64,000 bases of DNA from Marchantia polymorpha subsp. ruderalis (Eukaryota; Streptophyta; Marchantiopsida; Marchantiales; Marchantiaceae), in assembly GCA_037833965.1 (NCBI GenBank), contig AP031355.1:583501-647500 (forward strand), read 5' to 3'. The first letter of the stretch is position 1; each line of letters opens with the position of its first letter. Under the pieces are notes generated by a model. It had not been told where the DNA came from and ran no database searches. It saw only the letters and a list, made by a program, of their open reading frames with translations. Positions 25,901 to 40,849 of this stretch are shown here, piece after piece. The position numbers and the translations under genes were made by a program.

Positions 25901-28900
25901 TCACACATTTAATTTTGAGGTAGTGAACAATGGCAGGCTAGCAATTGCATTGCCAGACCTTGGAGTTCTCGGAGACCCGAAGAAACACAAACTCATCAGT
26001 TGCCTCCTCTCCCCTAAGCATCGGAGTATGATAACGTTGACAACTTCTTTCTCTTCAAATTTGTTGACAATCGCACGGTGATTGGACTGAAGTTCCAGTG
26101 ATATCTAAATGGGCATTGCAACAGTACATTTTCTATGAACAACTGATGTCCGTTTTTCGTTTGACTTGTTGAGATTTAGTCAAGCTAGAATAACTTCAAT
26201 GTTTACGAAGGACCTCGTACTTTATATGCTCGGAGAATCTAGACACAAGGGCCAGGAATCCATTATGCGTTCCATTCGCGAGTTGTTCTTTCCTTCCCGA
26301 GTATCATACTGCATGTCGTAGTGGACTAAGTGTTCCTTCCACGGCTGACAATGGAAGCTATCAGTCGTGGACGAGATCGGATTCCGAAGTGGAGATAGGA
26401 TACCTTGCTTAGTTGACTGTGAAGTAGGTTCAGTTCCTCCAGTTTAGAAATGGATGCCTGCAATGGATTGGATGAATGCCTAGACATTGACATTCACTGA
26501 CTTCGATCGACACGATTACCACCTAAGGTCAGGACCCGCACAGCGTGCACTAGCAAGCTAGTTGTTGGTTACAACTTTAATGCAAATAAAACTAGACTCC
26601 AACTGTCACCGTACCTCCTCGTGGGAAATGTTTCAGTTGTAGAAAGGACCAATACCATTCTCGAGGAATCTGGAAGTCAACTCTCAAGGATAATAATTAC
26701 AACGAAATCGATTCGATTGTGTCTCATTTTTCGCTCATGCACTTACACAACTGTGAACTTCGACCCAATTACGAACCCGGGATGTATATTCGATTCATCA
26801 CGAGTTTCACGTTGAATGTTGATTGCTGTCACAAGTTCTACGCAGGTCAGAGGTCAAGCAAGATATGAATTGACTATCACCTGCTAAAAGGACATAAGCT
26901 GAGAGGGCCTTATGAAAGTCAATCCAGCTCTATCCAAACCTCTTTGTGTTTAGAAATGACGGTACCTCGACGGTATAAATCATGGGCTGCAATTTATCGA
27001 GTTTGAATAAGAAAGAAAACGTATCTCTCAAGGACCTCACCGAAAAAGTCAAACATGGTCCATAGCATTGAACTGTCTTGTTCTCTCTGCATCCCAAATT
27101 ACTCAGTGACAATTTCCAGTTGGAAGCGTATTAAACTCTCTTACCAAAGGCTTTGTGTGTCCATTGACAAAGAAGATGGACAAGAACGGGTTCTACTAGT
27201 CACTTTACGAGCAATTGTCTTATCTCTTGGCGATTTGAAGACTCCAGATTTCGCTCGCAGCTGGGCGCCGGGTCCTACGCTATCAGGTTTGTCGCAACGC
27301 AGGCACATGTGAAAGAGTCAACTGGATGGAGGCAATACAGTCAGACAATGAAATAGATGATGAGAAAATGGACAATGACGATGTACATATGACGAAAAAG
27401 CTTAACATCGACTTTACTCAATATAATGTGGCTGTGACTCACGGCGTGGAGGGCAAACTCGGTCACTGACATCAAACAAGGTTCTGCATGAGGAATGAAA
27501 GCAGTGCGGTGGCTTAGTTGTTAAAGCCATGTTGATTTCAGATTTTCCATAGTTCTTACAGCGCCATGTGTTGACGTTGCTGAGTCCACAGATACTTTTA
27601 AGAGCATGACAAAGCAGCGACCAAGTGTATCTCGGGGAAGATTATGATTCACGAATGGTACTGCAAGTTGGGAGCAGCTATCGAGGATGAAATATGTGAT
27701 TACTGTTATATATTTCAAGAGAAAAAAACCTTGGTGTGAAAGACCAAGAATATTTTGGTAAATGCATGTTCATTCCGCCGAAGTCCCGCAAAAACTTGGT
27801 CCTCCTCAGGTTCAGTGGGGTTTATGGGACCTCGTCGCTCAGGTCTTTCACACGGGGACCAATGTAGGCGTTACTCATATAAAATATCGGCGTAGATCGA
27901 GTAGCTTGAAGGGCAACTCACTGAAACTTCACGGACTCGCATGCAAAATCCGTAATAACTTACTCAGCCTTATACTATGTGTGAAACAGCCACCTTCGTA
28001 GAGGCCACAACGTCATATATTCTAAAGTATCAGCCAGATATGGCTTCTCTTATTGAAAAATCTCTCGATCCCGTATCACCACGTACGCATTTCTACGTGG
28101 ATACATTGTAGATAGACTAGTAATCGGTCCAACGTTGAACATACATCTCAGCTGGTCCTGCGGTGTGCGTGGCCTGAGTTGCAGGAGATAATCCACTGAA
28201 AATGGAATTGGCCACTTTGAAAGAAGCCTGATTGATTAAAACGTCTTACCGTCGCCAGGATGACCCCTCCTCCCTACACAAAGTACCGATTAAATGTGAA
28301 GATCATGATTGGTTTTTGCCCCTTTCTGAACAATTTATCAGATAGCCAAATGTCTCAGAATCAGTGCTGTACGTTTCGTTTTGAGTCAACTTTTACGGAT
28401 TCCGAGATAGAACTACTCAACATCCAATTCAAGCACAAAATCAAAGCTCGTGAAATGTTGGCGTGAGTGGTGGTAGCATACTATGTAAACTATCTCTATA
28501 TGCTGCAACTCAGTGACTCTGAAGACGATTGGCACGTCCTTCGCCTTGATTGCAAAGTGCAACTGTCGAAATCGCTTCTTACTCCATGACACGATCTGCT
28601 GCCAGCTCCGCCCATGCTAACTGTATGTTCCCACCTCCTAGGTCGGGCCATAAGCGCCATTGGCCTATGGTTTGTAATCCGGAACTCTGACACACTGCGT
28701 CCAAATTTAGTCGCATCTGAGGAGCAATCTCCCAGTTGGAATATTTTAAACAAATTTCTAAAATATCATAGGGCAAACAGTAGAACGATGAGAACGATGA
28801 ATGGACTGAGGCGGCTGCTGCACAGGACGTGTGCTGATGATGGTGAGGTCTCGCAGCATAATTGCAAAGTCGGTAGAGTGACCGTAACTCGGGAGCACCC

Positions 28901-30000
28901 TGCGACACACAGGCAGCGGCGAAGGATGCGAGGCACTGCTCATGTGGGCAAGGAGGTTCTGTTCAGTCAACGACAGGTGAATTGGTTGAAAGCTTTCGTC
29001 GAAGTGTGGGGGTAGAGTCCAGGGAATCAACTTGTGTGCTGTCTTTATTGTATCTCCTTTTCCTGTGGCGAATTCCAGTTGGTCCAGTCCACACATTTGG
29101 ACAGTTATGCAACAGCAGCAGGAGAGGCAGCTCAATGCAAGCAAGGGCAGTGTGGCAGCGGTGAAAAGTGTAAATTCATGGAGCTCGTACGTGGGCAGGA
29201 GACAAGCAGTGGGGAAAGGAGGGGCTTACAGACCTGAAAGGACAAAAATCCAGCGCCCATTGAAGTCCGCGCAGTAGTGGGTTTCGTAAGTGTGACTACC
29301 AACCGTATATCGGGATCACTCGTGTCTTCCCTCTTTTGGATCGAATGCTGTTGGTGTTTCCCGCATTCCATTTCGCTGACTGCCGACTGGATCGACCTGT
29401 TGATCTCATGACGAAAGCTTTGCTGATGTGGTAGAAGGCGTGCTTGCGTGTTTGGCCATGACATCTAGTGACGGAGCCATCTCGCGTGCGGGGCGTGACG
29501 TGTTATGTACAACTGTCGAACTTGATGAGGCCAGCTTCTCGACAAAGAAACGCCGCCTCGAAAAGCCGATGCTTAGGCCTTCTCCTACAGACTAGCTTCA
29601 CGTTCCACCCCACACTGCCGTGGGTTGGGAGCAGGTACACCCCCGATAACGGAAGAGGGTCCCAGCCGCTAGATCAGGTCGACAAAACGCTGCGATGTCC
29701 TTTACTTTTAAGCTCCCCCAGGATCTTCTCCGCATCACTCCAAACAACCGGACATGGGGACTAGTCTCCCTCCGACTTGATTGGGGCATGCATGCCAATC
29801 CTTACCTCATGAGTTCCCCCTAGCACCCGACTTTTCACCCTTACTTGCAGATCGGTACCTCTGTACATCCGTCTACGTACAATTGGCAGTCGTCCAGGGC
29901 CCCGTTGAGCACGCGGTCGGATCCTCGTCAATTTCGAACGGTATTTTAATACACCTGTCCATGTAGACTATTTCAAGTACTCTACCGACTCTACTCCCAT
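19928..30000. other. Intergenic region without recognisable genes
   Basis: Composition is close to balanced and many short frames occur on both strands, but none carries a domain motif, and I could not chain exons as in the PLAC8 gene. A TATA-like CTATATATAG lies at 24,175-24,184 with no gene I can attach to it. Confidence 0.4.
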
Positions 30001-33000
30001 TCTCGCCGTATGAAGAATCACTCGGAAGAAAGTCCAACCGAATTGAGCAATTGTAGCTTTGTTGCTCCTCTCTTAAAGTGCTCCTTGAAGCAGATAAAAA
30101 GAGGACTTTAAGAGATCTGAGAAGAACTCCGCATCTTTGAGATGCACTGTTTCCAGTCGTCAACAATGGATCTCGCACAAGCCACGGACTTGTAAAAAAC
30201 GATATAATACTACTGTTTCTACAGCTCTAACCTTCAGCTGTTCGGGTAAGGTGCTCCAAGGATCTGCTCAAAGAATCCACTAACGCATGCCATTTGTCCC
30301 CATCCTGTTCTTTAAGGTCGATACTGTCCATACACACGGCAGGTTCTTATGAAAAAACAGCGGCGGCAGGTCGATCGGAGCCATCAGAGAATTACAAAAG
30401 TATGCTGTCGAAAGGAGAAAATCGGCAATTCGAGAGCCATCTGAGTGAGGCTCTAAGTTGGGATGCCAGCGCTTGTAAAGATGCCAATCCGACAGGTCTA
30501 TTTCTCCGTTGATCAGGTCTTTCCTTACGGCGGCCGTAGCAGTGCGCTGAAACGAGTCCACTATTTGACCACTCGATGATCATAATGTAGTGCCACTTTG
30601 CATATGCCAAAGCCCACAACCATCGAATTTTAGTTACGTGCAATGACCAGGTTTCTCTGATGATTTTCTGTAGTCGACAACATTTTCGAGACATGATGAA
30701 TATGAGAGCAGGTGAAACTAATGTGTTTTTATTCAATAGAGGACCTTCTAGAACCTGAGATAAACAATGGATGAAATCCACCATCATAACTTTCACTTCT
30801 TTATATCTATCACCTCGTTACGAGCCCTCAAGTGATGGTATTGTCTTTGTGGTGAAAGTGTTTTGTTCCTTCAGGCTGTAAATAACTCACAGATGCTGAA
30901 AGCTTACAGCTTGTGGAGATTTAAGCTTCATAGTTACTCAAATAGTCTTAATCAGTCTTCATTGACTTCAACGTTTAAAATAGATCTATTCAAACCTAAC
31001 TGACGAATCCACTCACTGCTAAGAAAGACGTAGTGCGTCCGTGAAATACAATGCGATGGGCTCCCGTCACAGTTGATAAACCATAACCTTCGATCGGCAT
31101 ATATACAACTTTTGATAAACAAATTCATCCACAAATTCCGAAATCAAGAGATCAGTGTTAGTTGGATCTAAGTGTATCCCTCGTTGCAGAGATAAATAAA
31201 CATGATTTGTGGCACGGCAAGCGAGCTAAGGAAAAGAAAAGGTTTCAGGGTTTAAAATTTTAATTGTGTCCTACCGCCACAAATCCAATCTGTTCAACGT
31301 TCTGACAAAGAGAAGAATATCGACTGCAGGTGGGAATTCAGTTGCCTCTGGAAAGTAACCGACCAATCGCCAAGTAAACTTTACCCAGTAAACTTACCGC
31401 CAAGAAACTTGGAAAATTTAGATCAGTTCATTGGAAGCCACGATGAGGTATTCACGACTTGCTGCAGACCGTGCCAATCATATCTGCTATCCCTTCCTGC
31501 ACAGTTTGAAAGACCATTCTTCACATGTCTATTTACTCAATGTGCACAATTTACGTACAATCAAGTTCACTTCTTGAAAGCCCTTGAAATTCCCTTAAAA
31601 ACCGTCGCCACCTTTCATATGACACTATGTGAAACGCTGAAGATGAATTCTGGAACAACGCCTTGTGCCATCTCAAGTTCATGAGCTAGTGCAGTTCATC
31701 ACACTGGAAAGGACGATCTGACTTTACTCTCTTGTTTCCTAACAGAACAACATCTATCTACTGTATTAAAGAATACCTCTGAAGCTGGCGTTCCGACTTG
31801 GCCTTTATTCCGATTCTTAAGCTATAGCGTAGATACATTCGTAAAAGTCGAGGACAACCAGTAAGCAGAAAGCGAGGCTCGTCGTCTACGTCATAGACTC
31901 ACTTAAACTTGGGCAGTGCCTTGTCCAGATTGAGCCCTCTTAGAATTTGTCCAAATCCCTATGAGACCGTGCAAGCGAGACTGCATGGACTGGTTTATTC
32001 AACCCTAAATCTGAAGAACAAGCTCAGGATTCAGAAAAGCTGATTCTACTTTCCTCGAAAAGTAAGACGGCTAGGCTGCCAGATTGTAGTCAATGAGCCA
32101 CCCCGAATGTCCCAACTTCTGCACATAAACCTAAAAAAGATTCGATCAGTGTGATGTGTTTGTTCAAAAGTAGAAATCAACAACCATCCCACTTCGTGAG
32201 CATCAGAGGTCAAGATGTCATCTTTGTGGCGTTCAGGAGACGGGGATTCAGAACTATAATTCAATGGCAATACTTCTGGATGCCGTATAGTTCGTCTTTC
32301 TCAATGGACCTTTAGATTTTGTACGCTAGTACAATCAACCGAGACGACTGCAGCTTGGACAGGAGCGTCTGGGCGGAGGCATGTGACACTTTTTTCTCAT
32401 GTCTTTTCGGGTACTGCAACTCGTGAATATTGCAGAAAGGGTCCTCCATTGGATCCTGTGGGAGGGACGAAGTTGCGGGTTCGTGTTCTATAAAACTGGG
32501 GAAACAACTCTGCAGTCAAATGCTCGGTGATTCAGAAAGGAACGCCGAATCCACGAGACTACATTGAGGCTGAAATTATATCTAGATTCCATCTACATTT
32601 CCTCTCTACCAACAAGGCGCGAACGTTATATAATTACTATCGTAGACCTATGAACAAGCATGGGACGTCACCTGCATCTTCAAATTATTTAGTGCTTCTT
32701 TCTCTACACCCACTATTCTTCATCCATTAGGGATCATCTTGATTGAGTTAAAACAATCTTCAACCGTCGCACTATCAGCGGCCCGAGAAATTCTGATCGA
32801 TCATATTTAGATGGATAGCTACTGAGAATGCAAACACCTTGTTGTAGAAACTCGCCTCTCACCCGAGCTACGGCTATGTCTACTACACAACTTCGCTCGA
32901 AAAAAATGCAATTGAAGCAAAACTATAATGCAACCGGCAACGATAAGACGTCCCGTAGCTACGCTTGGACACCTACTACATCTTATGACCTCCACGCTTC

Positions 33001-36000
33001 AGAACTCGCATCAGGAGCATGAGCAATCCCACAATCTTAGAAACTTTGTTTTCCAACAATGTCTGCCGTAAGCTGACCCGCTGGTCCGCACACGTATGCC
33101 TCGAAAGTTGGAGTGATCTGGATCAAGACAGCGGATTCTAAGTGCTCAAACCGCCGGTATCGAGGTTCCCACCAAACCCGTTTCCGGTGTCGGGAAAGCA
33201 AAAGAATACAATTGTAGATCGCCCAGGATAGAAATTCGAACACTACAGCTGCTTTTCGGAATCGGATAGCACAGGGTGTTCCGCTCCCGGTTGCTTGGTC
33301 GCACATGGATCCGAAGCTAATTAAAGCTCGATGAAAGCAGCTGCTTTCGATTGGTAAGCCGCCCAGCAGCAAACGTGGCATTCCTGGCGAACTAGGAGGA
33401 CAGATATACAGCTGGGGCTGCGGTGAGCACTTCGCCACGCAGATTGATTGAACCAACAAAACATCAAGCATCGAACATCACATCTGTAAGCAGACAGACT
33501 TGATCCCCCAGGAGGGCCCGCCCGCCTCGGTTCATTCAAAGTCCGGACACAACCGGTGAGCCCTCATTAGATTGAGACAAGGACTAAGTCCTCCGATATC
33601 TCTAACTTCGAGGCATCACAACGAGACAACTTGTAGGCCACTGGTCCATCCCCGAACTCGCTTGACCTTCTCGCAGTATCATTCTTTTCGTCGTTTCTGC
33701 TCCTCGGTCTCCCTTTTGCCGCCGCTTCACTTATTTTCTTCCATTACAAACAGCTTTTCCTCCTCTGACAAGACGGCATCAAAACTGCTCCCGTCCACAA
33801 GAAGTGTCCCGAAAAAAACTGCAGCGGAGCTGTAGGTAATTTTCAAGTGGGAAAAACCAACGAGCGCACAAGGCACTTCGCGATGGTCTGCCAGTCGAAT
33901 CTGTTCCAAGAGCCGTCCACCCGAGTCGGCTCGGCAACTTCATCCTCACCTCGCCACTTGTTCTCGCCACGAGCGCGCTCCCGGTCCGCGGTCCGTAGGA
34001 CGAGCTGGGAGCAAGCTAGCGTTGATGACAAGTTTTGCATCTAATTGTGCGAGTCAGCATCCGCCATTCCCGCCACGCTCATCCGTTCTAGCGCACGGCA
34101 AGCACAGCTGATCACCGCCCACCCGCCGAAGGTATCTCATATCCAGATCTATCTCCGGGCTTCGCTGTCCCTGTACCCAAATATTTGGGTTCCCCTTCGT
34201 GATGGGCATTATCTGAAGTTCGTTTTCGGCCGGATGAGGCAGATCATGCGGCAGGGGATGTCAAAACCGCCCTGATCAGGAACAGTGAGTGGATAGAACG
34301 TCAAAACCACCACCGGCAGGATAGACTGCGATGACATCTCTTCTGTTGAGATTCGCTGAAAGCAAGGATCGATCTCGGATCTATTCAATGCGCTCAATTT
34401 TGGCAGTAGATTTGGCCTCTTCAAGAGAGAATCTATCTTGAGCTGGAGTATGTTTTTATTCCCCTAATCATTCGGCCCTCGTATCTCGTACGGGTGACAA
34501 GATGATCTGTCAACAGACTGTTGGAATCGGAAGATGCAGAGCGCGGACTGTGGGAATCAGGAGTTACAGAGTGGACCGTGAGTCACACGAATGCATCTGA
34601 TATTTCCCGCCATTCCGAACATCTTGCCCAGATCTAGTTCTTTCACCACTCCTAGGGCAGGTTAATTCGGACTTCACCTGCTCTCCGACCTTGTGGTGTG
34701 GACGCTCCCCTCGTTTACTTTGCTTCCCAGAAAAAATACACGCTGCACAGTCCTCTTAACCGCTGCCGGTCATAAGCTCCTGGCTAGAAGAAAACCTGGT
34801 TTTCCTAGGCGTCAGTCGGCCAGCTGGAGACAATCCCGTAACCTCTACCACACTGCTGGTAGTGATTTCGGAGTGAAAAGAGAGAATTGTCTCTATCAAT
34901 TGCAATGCAATGGGATTAACTCCTTGGAAGAGTAACCCAAGAAGGCGCAGAAATAAGAGAGGAGTCGATAATTTCCGAAAACACCGGATTTCCAGGCGTA
35001 AGTGCCTGGTAGTTCGGAGCAGTCGATTTTGTTGCCACCTAGGATATGTAAAATTGCCACTCTCTCCCGTCTGGTAAAGGGGGGACCTGGCTTGCCAATG
35101 ACATGCGAGGGTTCACTGCCGGTGCCGGTCGTGTGGTTTGGCCGTCATACTGTACGTTGGATGCAAACGCGAATATTATTTTGAAACCCACACTCGGATA
35201 TGCTCCGCCACAACTTTGCATACGATAATATATGCTAATCCCTTAAAGGGAATAGATTATCTAGCAGTTTGAAGTTTGTTTTAATGGACTTAGAGCCAAA
35301 ACCTCAATGATTTCTAAGCGTTTAACGATGAGATTACAATATGCAAGTGATGCTTCATTTTCCATTAAATTGTTCTGCCCACTGGTTGAAATAGGAAACC
35401 GATGTTTCTACGATAATAAAAAACAAAAAAAAACACCGAAGATAGAAATAGAAGTATGGAAAGACAACTAAGACCCAAAGAAGCACACAGGATTTTAAAT
35501 GTCGCCCTACGTACTTGCAACCTAAGACCACTTTCCAAGTTAGTTGCTGAATCTCAACTGAAATCTGTATTGTTTACCTCTATTATAATCTCGAATTCAG
35601 TACCAGTCAACTACATTCTGCGCAAGAAGACGCGAAGATACAGTGCCATGTATTGACATCTTCATATCGTTTGCTTTCGTGATCCTCTTGCTACAGAATA
35701 AAAACCTTTGACTTCTAATATTCCGTTTTGGCTCATGTCCTCCGACCTTTCATTCCGTTCTTCATACACATCTCCAGTTTATAATTGCAAATGAGAACTG
35801 GATATAGTTTTTTCCTGATCTTCAGTATGGGCATAGATTCGTAACCATTTCTCCATCAATATTTACAAATAATTACAATGTCTTGCAAGGTGGGAGTAAA
35901 GTATTTCGAGAAAGATGATTTAGATAACCCTTTATGTCGAATCCCAGGAATACATAGCAGACTGCAAACATGATGTATTTTTGTCGTATGAGACAATACA

Positions 36001-39000
36001 TGTGAATTTTTGGTAATCTTTTTAGACCTCATTGGATTATGTGAAAAGGAACCTGTGTGATTAACTTCCACAAGTTCGCAAGATCTCTAGTAAAAAGTTT
36101 ATACTATGTGAATGTAGACCTCTCACAAGTCTTTAATTTGTTATTGTTTTGACTTCAGAAAAGTTTGTCCAATGCTCGATCAAGACAACAATTTCACTTT
36201 ACGTCGCAAAAGACATTAAAAGCTGGGATTTCATTTGGATGGGAGCAGGAATATCTAGGCCAAGATAGTCAAGACATACAAGTCAAGAATTAACAAGATA
36301 AGTCAAACAAAAGTATATGCTTGCTTGCTTGGCTTGCTGGCTTGTTTTACAACAAATCTACATAGATTGAGAGCTTGGATTCTGTCAAGTTTTTCAAATC
36401 TTGGAACAAAGAAAAATAATTGAAAACTACCGGAAAACTGAAGAGTTCACAATTCTACGCTGTTTTTCTAATAGTCCAGAGATGTAGTCAATTTTGAGTG
36501 AAAAAAACTCTTAACTAAAGATGAAATTGAAATTATAGATTTAGATAATCTTGTTAAATGTAACCACCAGTTTAAGAGATTTCCCGAATATCTGACTCTT
36601 TACACTGGGTCTTGTGTAGAGCACTAATCAAGGTTCGTCTTAAGTAACTGGGGGAAAAAACACTTAAAAATCGGGTAAAACTCTGAAGCTATAATTATCT
36701 TCCTGAAATTGTTGTACTAAAGTAACGGCTATAGTTTAGTTGTGCTTTTGCATGAAGCGTGATCCTTACCACAAACAACTTTCACACTCTTGAAAGTATG
36801 TACAAACCTAAAGTTTATACAAAAGCTTGATTAATATTCCGCGGTATTTTTGGTTGGCTTTTATCTGTTTCAAACTCTGTTTGACAAATCAGTTTCTGAA
36901 CAGAAATGGGACAGAGTTGAACTTTTCTTCACTCTTACCACTTCAACTCTCATTACACCTCAAAAATATCTAATCTACAAAGAGTGCTTTTTTCCACTCT
37001 TAAGAATAAGTTCTTTGGTTATGATGGACTGCTTACAACTATCGCAGTATGACAGACTATGACCCAATGAGATGGAAGTTATAACGACAAATTCCGTAAT
37101 CAGTTTATGACATGGACCAAACGTAGAAGCATCAATGTGTCCTTCAATCATGCGAGAACCGACCATTTAGTCAAACTGTGCATTTCATGCTCACGCATCA
37201 GCATCGCTAACATCCACTATGTATGAAGTCACACGTTTGATCCGTCCAGCTTCCTAAAGGTAACATAAATAAGTAAGCCAATAACCAGTGAGAGGTGGAA
37301 CAATTGTTACGAGTGGGCAACTTGAAATTGTCTATCATCAGCTAGAACCTCCAAAACCTTTCGACCTTACTTTATAGAACATGTGCGTCTCATAGGTCTC
37401 CATGCCTTTCCTTTCTTTTTTTCTCTCGAGACATGGAGGAGAAATGAGTACATGATGAACGACATGAAACTTTCTGATATTCGAAGATCATGATCTGACG
37501 TTTGCCCATGATCTTCTGATGTTTGTGCCGTGATGCAGTACTTATTTTCGAACAAGACCGACCTCCCGACATAAAGTCTGCCTCTACAAGCAGTTCATAC
37601 CATCACATGACCGTAGGCCACAGAATGCCTACTGAAACAACAGCTTGAATCGCAAAAACAATCATTTCCATCGTTTTCGATGCATAAAGACTATCCCAGA
37701 TCTTTGGTGGTTTCGACTTAATCACGGGCACGAATATAGCGAAATAAATTTTCTATTGGAGATTCCGCATCCAGTTTTGTCAAAGAGATCTTTTGACCAA
37801 GTTTGGATATCTCAGGTGATGCATAACATATCTCTATTGGGGCATGGCTAAATATTACCCTTTTGGTTATATCCATGAATGACTTGACGAGGTCCTCCCA
37901 TACTTTTTGTTACATTACTTTGTTACTAAAAGCTCAAAATGAAAGCTAACCTGTTCACATTGAGAACATAATACACAGTCTTTGAGAAAAAAAAATTATT
38001 TATTTAGTTAGATTTTGATTTTTTCATTTTCTTGATTGAGTTTGATCAAGGAAAAGCAAACAATGTCATGATGTCCAGTCTTCAACTGAGATGAGAAGAG
38101 TGTATCTATCTTGCTTCATATCTATATTCCCTCAGTCATTAACGTAGCATGTCATCATACTAGACTTTCATGTCGGCTCTATGATGACAAGATCCAAGAC
38201 AATAAGTCTAATTTAGTGAACAAATATTATTGAATCCAACAGAGCTTGATGGTCAAAACCAAGAGCAGACTCATTCTTCTTACTATTGAATATACTCGTC
38301 TGTATGTACATACTCATACCACCACCTCGCAGTTCATACCTACACTTCGACATTCTTAAAGTTCCCTCTTTCCATTCAATGCTGTATAGCGAGAGTACAT
38401 ATGGTTTGGTCTGTGAGTGAAATGTTCCGCATGAATTCCACAAAGTATCAAGAGTAAGAGCACGAATAGGAACATGATCATGAGCAGCTGTTGTTCGCTT
38501 ATTTGCTCTATATCAAATGAATATAACAAGATGAAAGTAATTGATTTTGTTGCTCAGTTACTCTTTTTGATGATCTGAGATGAGGTGAAGTTCACGGGAA
38601 AATATATTTTTTATATTAAGAGCCAAGGCTGAATCATGTGCAATGTGGATGACAGAACCAGACCTTTTTTTATCAAGTAGAGCTTCAGCAATAAAAAGCT
38701 CAATTCATGAACCCACTGTTTGTCAAACGGAACTTTTAGGATGCTTTGCTTTGACTTAGCTTTCAGAATGTATGTAACAAAATATCCCTCCGTCCATCGT
38801 TTTGATGGCGATCATCTTAACTTGTTCCCGAGTATATGATTTGTGTAGCAAAGGCATGGAGGTCCAAAGTTCAGGAGTCTCAAAACATTCCCTAATTACG
38901 TTGGATGTAGTCGCTGTATTACTGTAAAAGATGGTTCTAGTGTCTACAGCACACATTTGTGAGGATTTTTCTATGATTGAAGTTTTCTTTTGTTTTCCGA

Positions 39001-40849
39001 TACAGTAGAACTGATAAGAGCCTATCTCCATTGATGTACCCGATAACGCGTTATTGGAACTTGTTTTAAGAACTCTTTGCACTTTTTCATTATCATGGGC
39101 ATAGTCATGTACAGAATACGTCACCGATCTACTGCCTTTCGAATGAATCTTTTCATTGTCCGCCAGGACCGAGATTCAAAAGTGGGCAGTGTTATGCATA
39201 CGTCCAATACTTGGCCATGATTCCAAACGACAGACCTGGATCACCTTGGGGCTTGCATGCAGATGGGAAAGCTTCCCGCATGCATGTGAAGAAGATGCAT
39301 TCCGATAGAAGTTAGATAAGACAAACATAAGACGAGGAGGGAGGTCATGAGGCAAGGTTAGAAAGTAGATCACTCAACAGTCTGGGTTTTACTGAAGTTG
39401 AAGATAGTGTTTTTTAATCATTGTATGCTCATTAGTCTTGGCCTGTGAAATCTTTAGAGTTTACTGCGAGGACAAGCACTTTACGCCTTTTGATCTACAG
39501 CTACCACTCAGACACTAGCTCTAGGCTGTAAACTCATCACATGCATCAATAAAAATAGTTTCTAATTCTCTCTCTGCAATTCCCGAGACTTTTACTGACT
39601 CTTTTGACTTCAACAGACCAGCGAGCTCGTAAAACACAAGCATGAAGCGAAAGGGGAAATATCTAGTCACCTTCTCACATAGTCTAGTCCGGAGAGTCTA
39701 GCATGCAGAAAAAGGAATCTCTAGCGGACAGAACCATTACCGGTCGATGCAAAGTAAATTGGTGAAATGCATCAGGCAAGTAAAAGCTGATGTTGATGAA
39801 TGCGGCCTTCCATGTATCGTGATGCTTAGTTGCAGATGTGCCCTTACTGTCCTCCTGCAGAGTTACATACCACCCTACTGTTCGTACATCCCCTGTCCAT
39901 CATTGGAGCGAACTCTGGTGGCATTCGTGTCTTGAGATTTGTGTGAACTACTCATCTTCCGTATCTACAGTTGTGATACTAAAGACACAACGAAACGAGA
40001 ACCATTCACAGCAGAAGAGAGAAAAATTATTTGAGAGTCCCCAACTTTAGGAGGAAGTCGGGGAGGAGACAGTAAAATAACAAAAAAGTTGGAAAACCCA
40101 TCAACTCAAACCTTATGAAAATGAAACCAAGAAGGTTGAATGTATTTTCCCTATTCACTAAGTTCTTTGTTTGTCCTGGTGACATTGGTCCACAATACTA
40201 GCCCACTTTCATCTTTACCAAGGCCACCGAATTGAAGAACAAGTTTCGAGAATCTAATGCAATTTTAAAAGCTTCAAATGTGCAAAGAAATCTTTTGATT
40301 TCTTTTATTTTAGTTCATGTGCAAGAATTATAAAACATATATATCATTAAGTATGAGAAGAGCCCATCATGCTCTACATCGATGAATTCAGATGAGTCTA
40401 GATGGTGGTAGATCTTCATAGCAACACAAATTCAATGATGCCCTTCGAAAAACTCAGAGACCAGTCCTCATACTCTATTTAGGATCTCATTTACGGGAAC
40501 ACTACGTGAACCAAGGTTATGTAGTAGTGCGAACTTGAATATGATCAATAGAGTTCAAAAATTTTTACATACAAAATTTGCATGTAGAAACATTATCATC
40601 TTTCTTATGGGATGCATGGCTAGATTCAGTTTGTAGAGAGATTGATATATGTTGCAAACATGTATCAAAAATTTTTCAACCTTCAATTATTATCAATGTC
40701 ATGTCTACAATCCAAATTATAAACCAACTTCAAAGAAAACTACTTATGGAAAAAGCATTTTACCTCTCAATTGAGATATATCATAAATACATGTCAAACA
40801 TTTCATATGTAATGTACTTTAAAGTATAAGCACGTATCAATTTTCATCA
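30001..40849. other. Intergenic region without recognisable genes
   Basis: No supportable gene. The part near 33.5-34.1 kb is richer in GC than its surroundings, with frames open on several strands at once, which usually reflects composition and not coding. The minus-strand frames at 38.2-39.1 kb are described among the findings. Confidence 0.4.

Noticed and set aside
33500..34100. A GC-rich stretch open in several frames near 33.5-34.1 kb
   Set aside because: Overlapping open frames on both strands point to composition, not coding. No motif was found.
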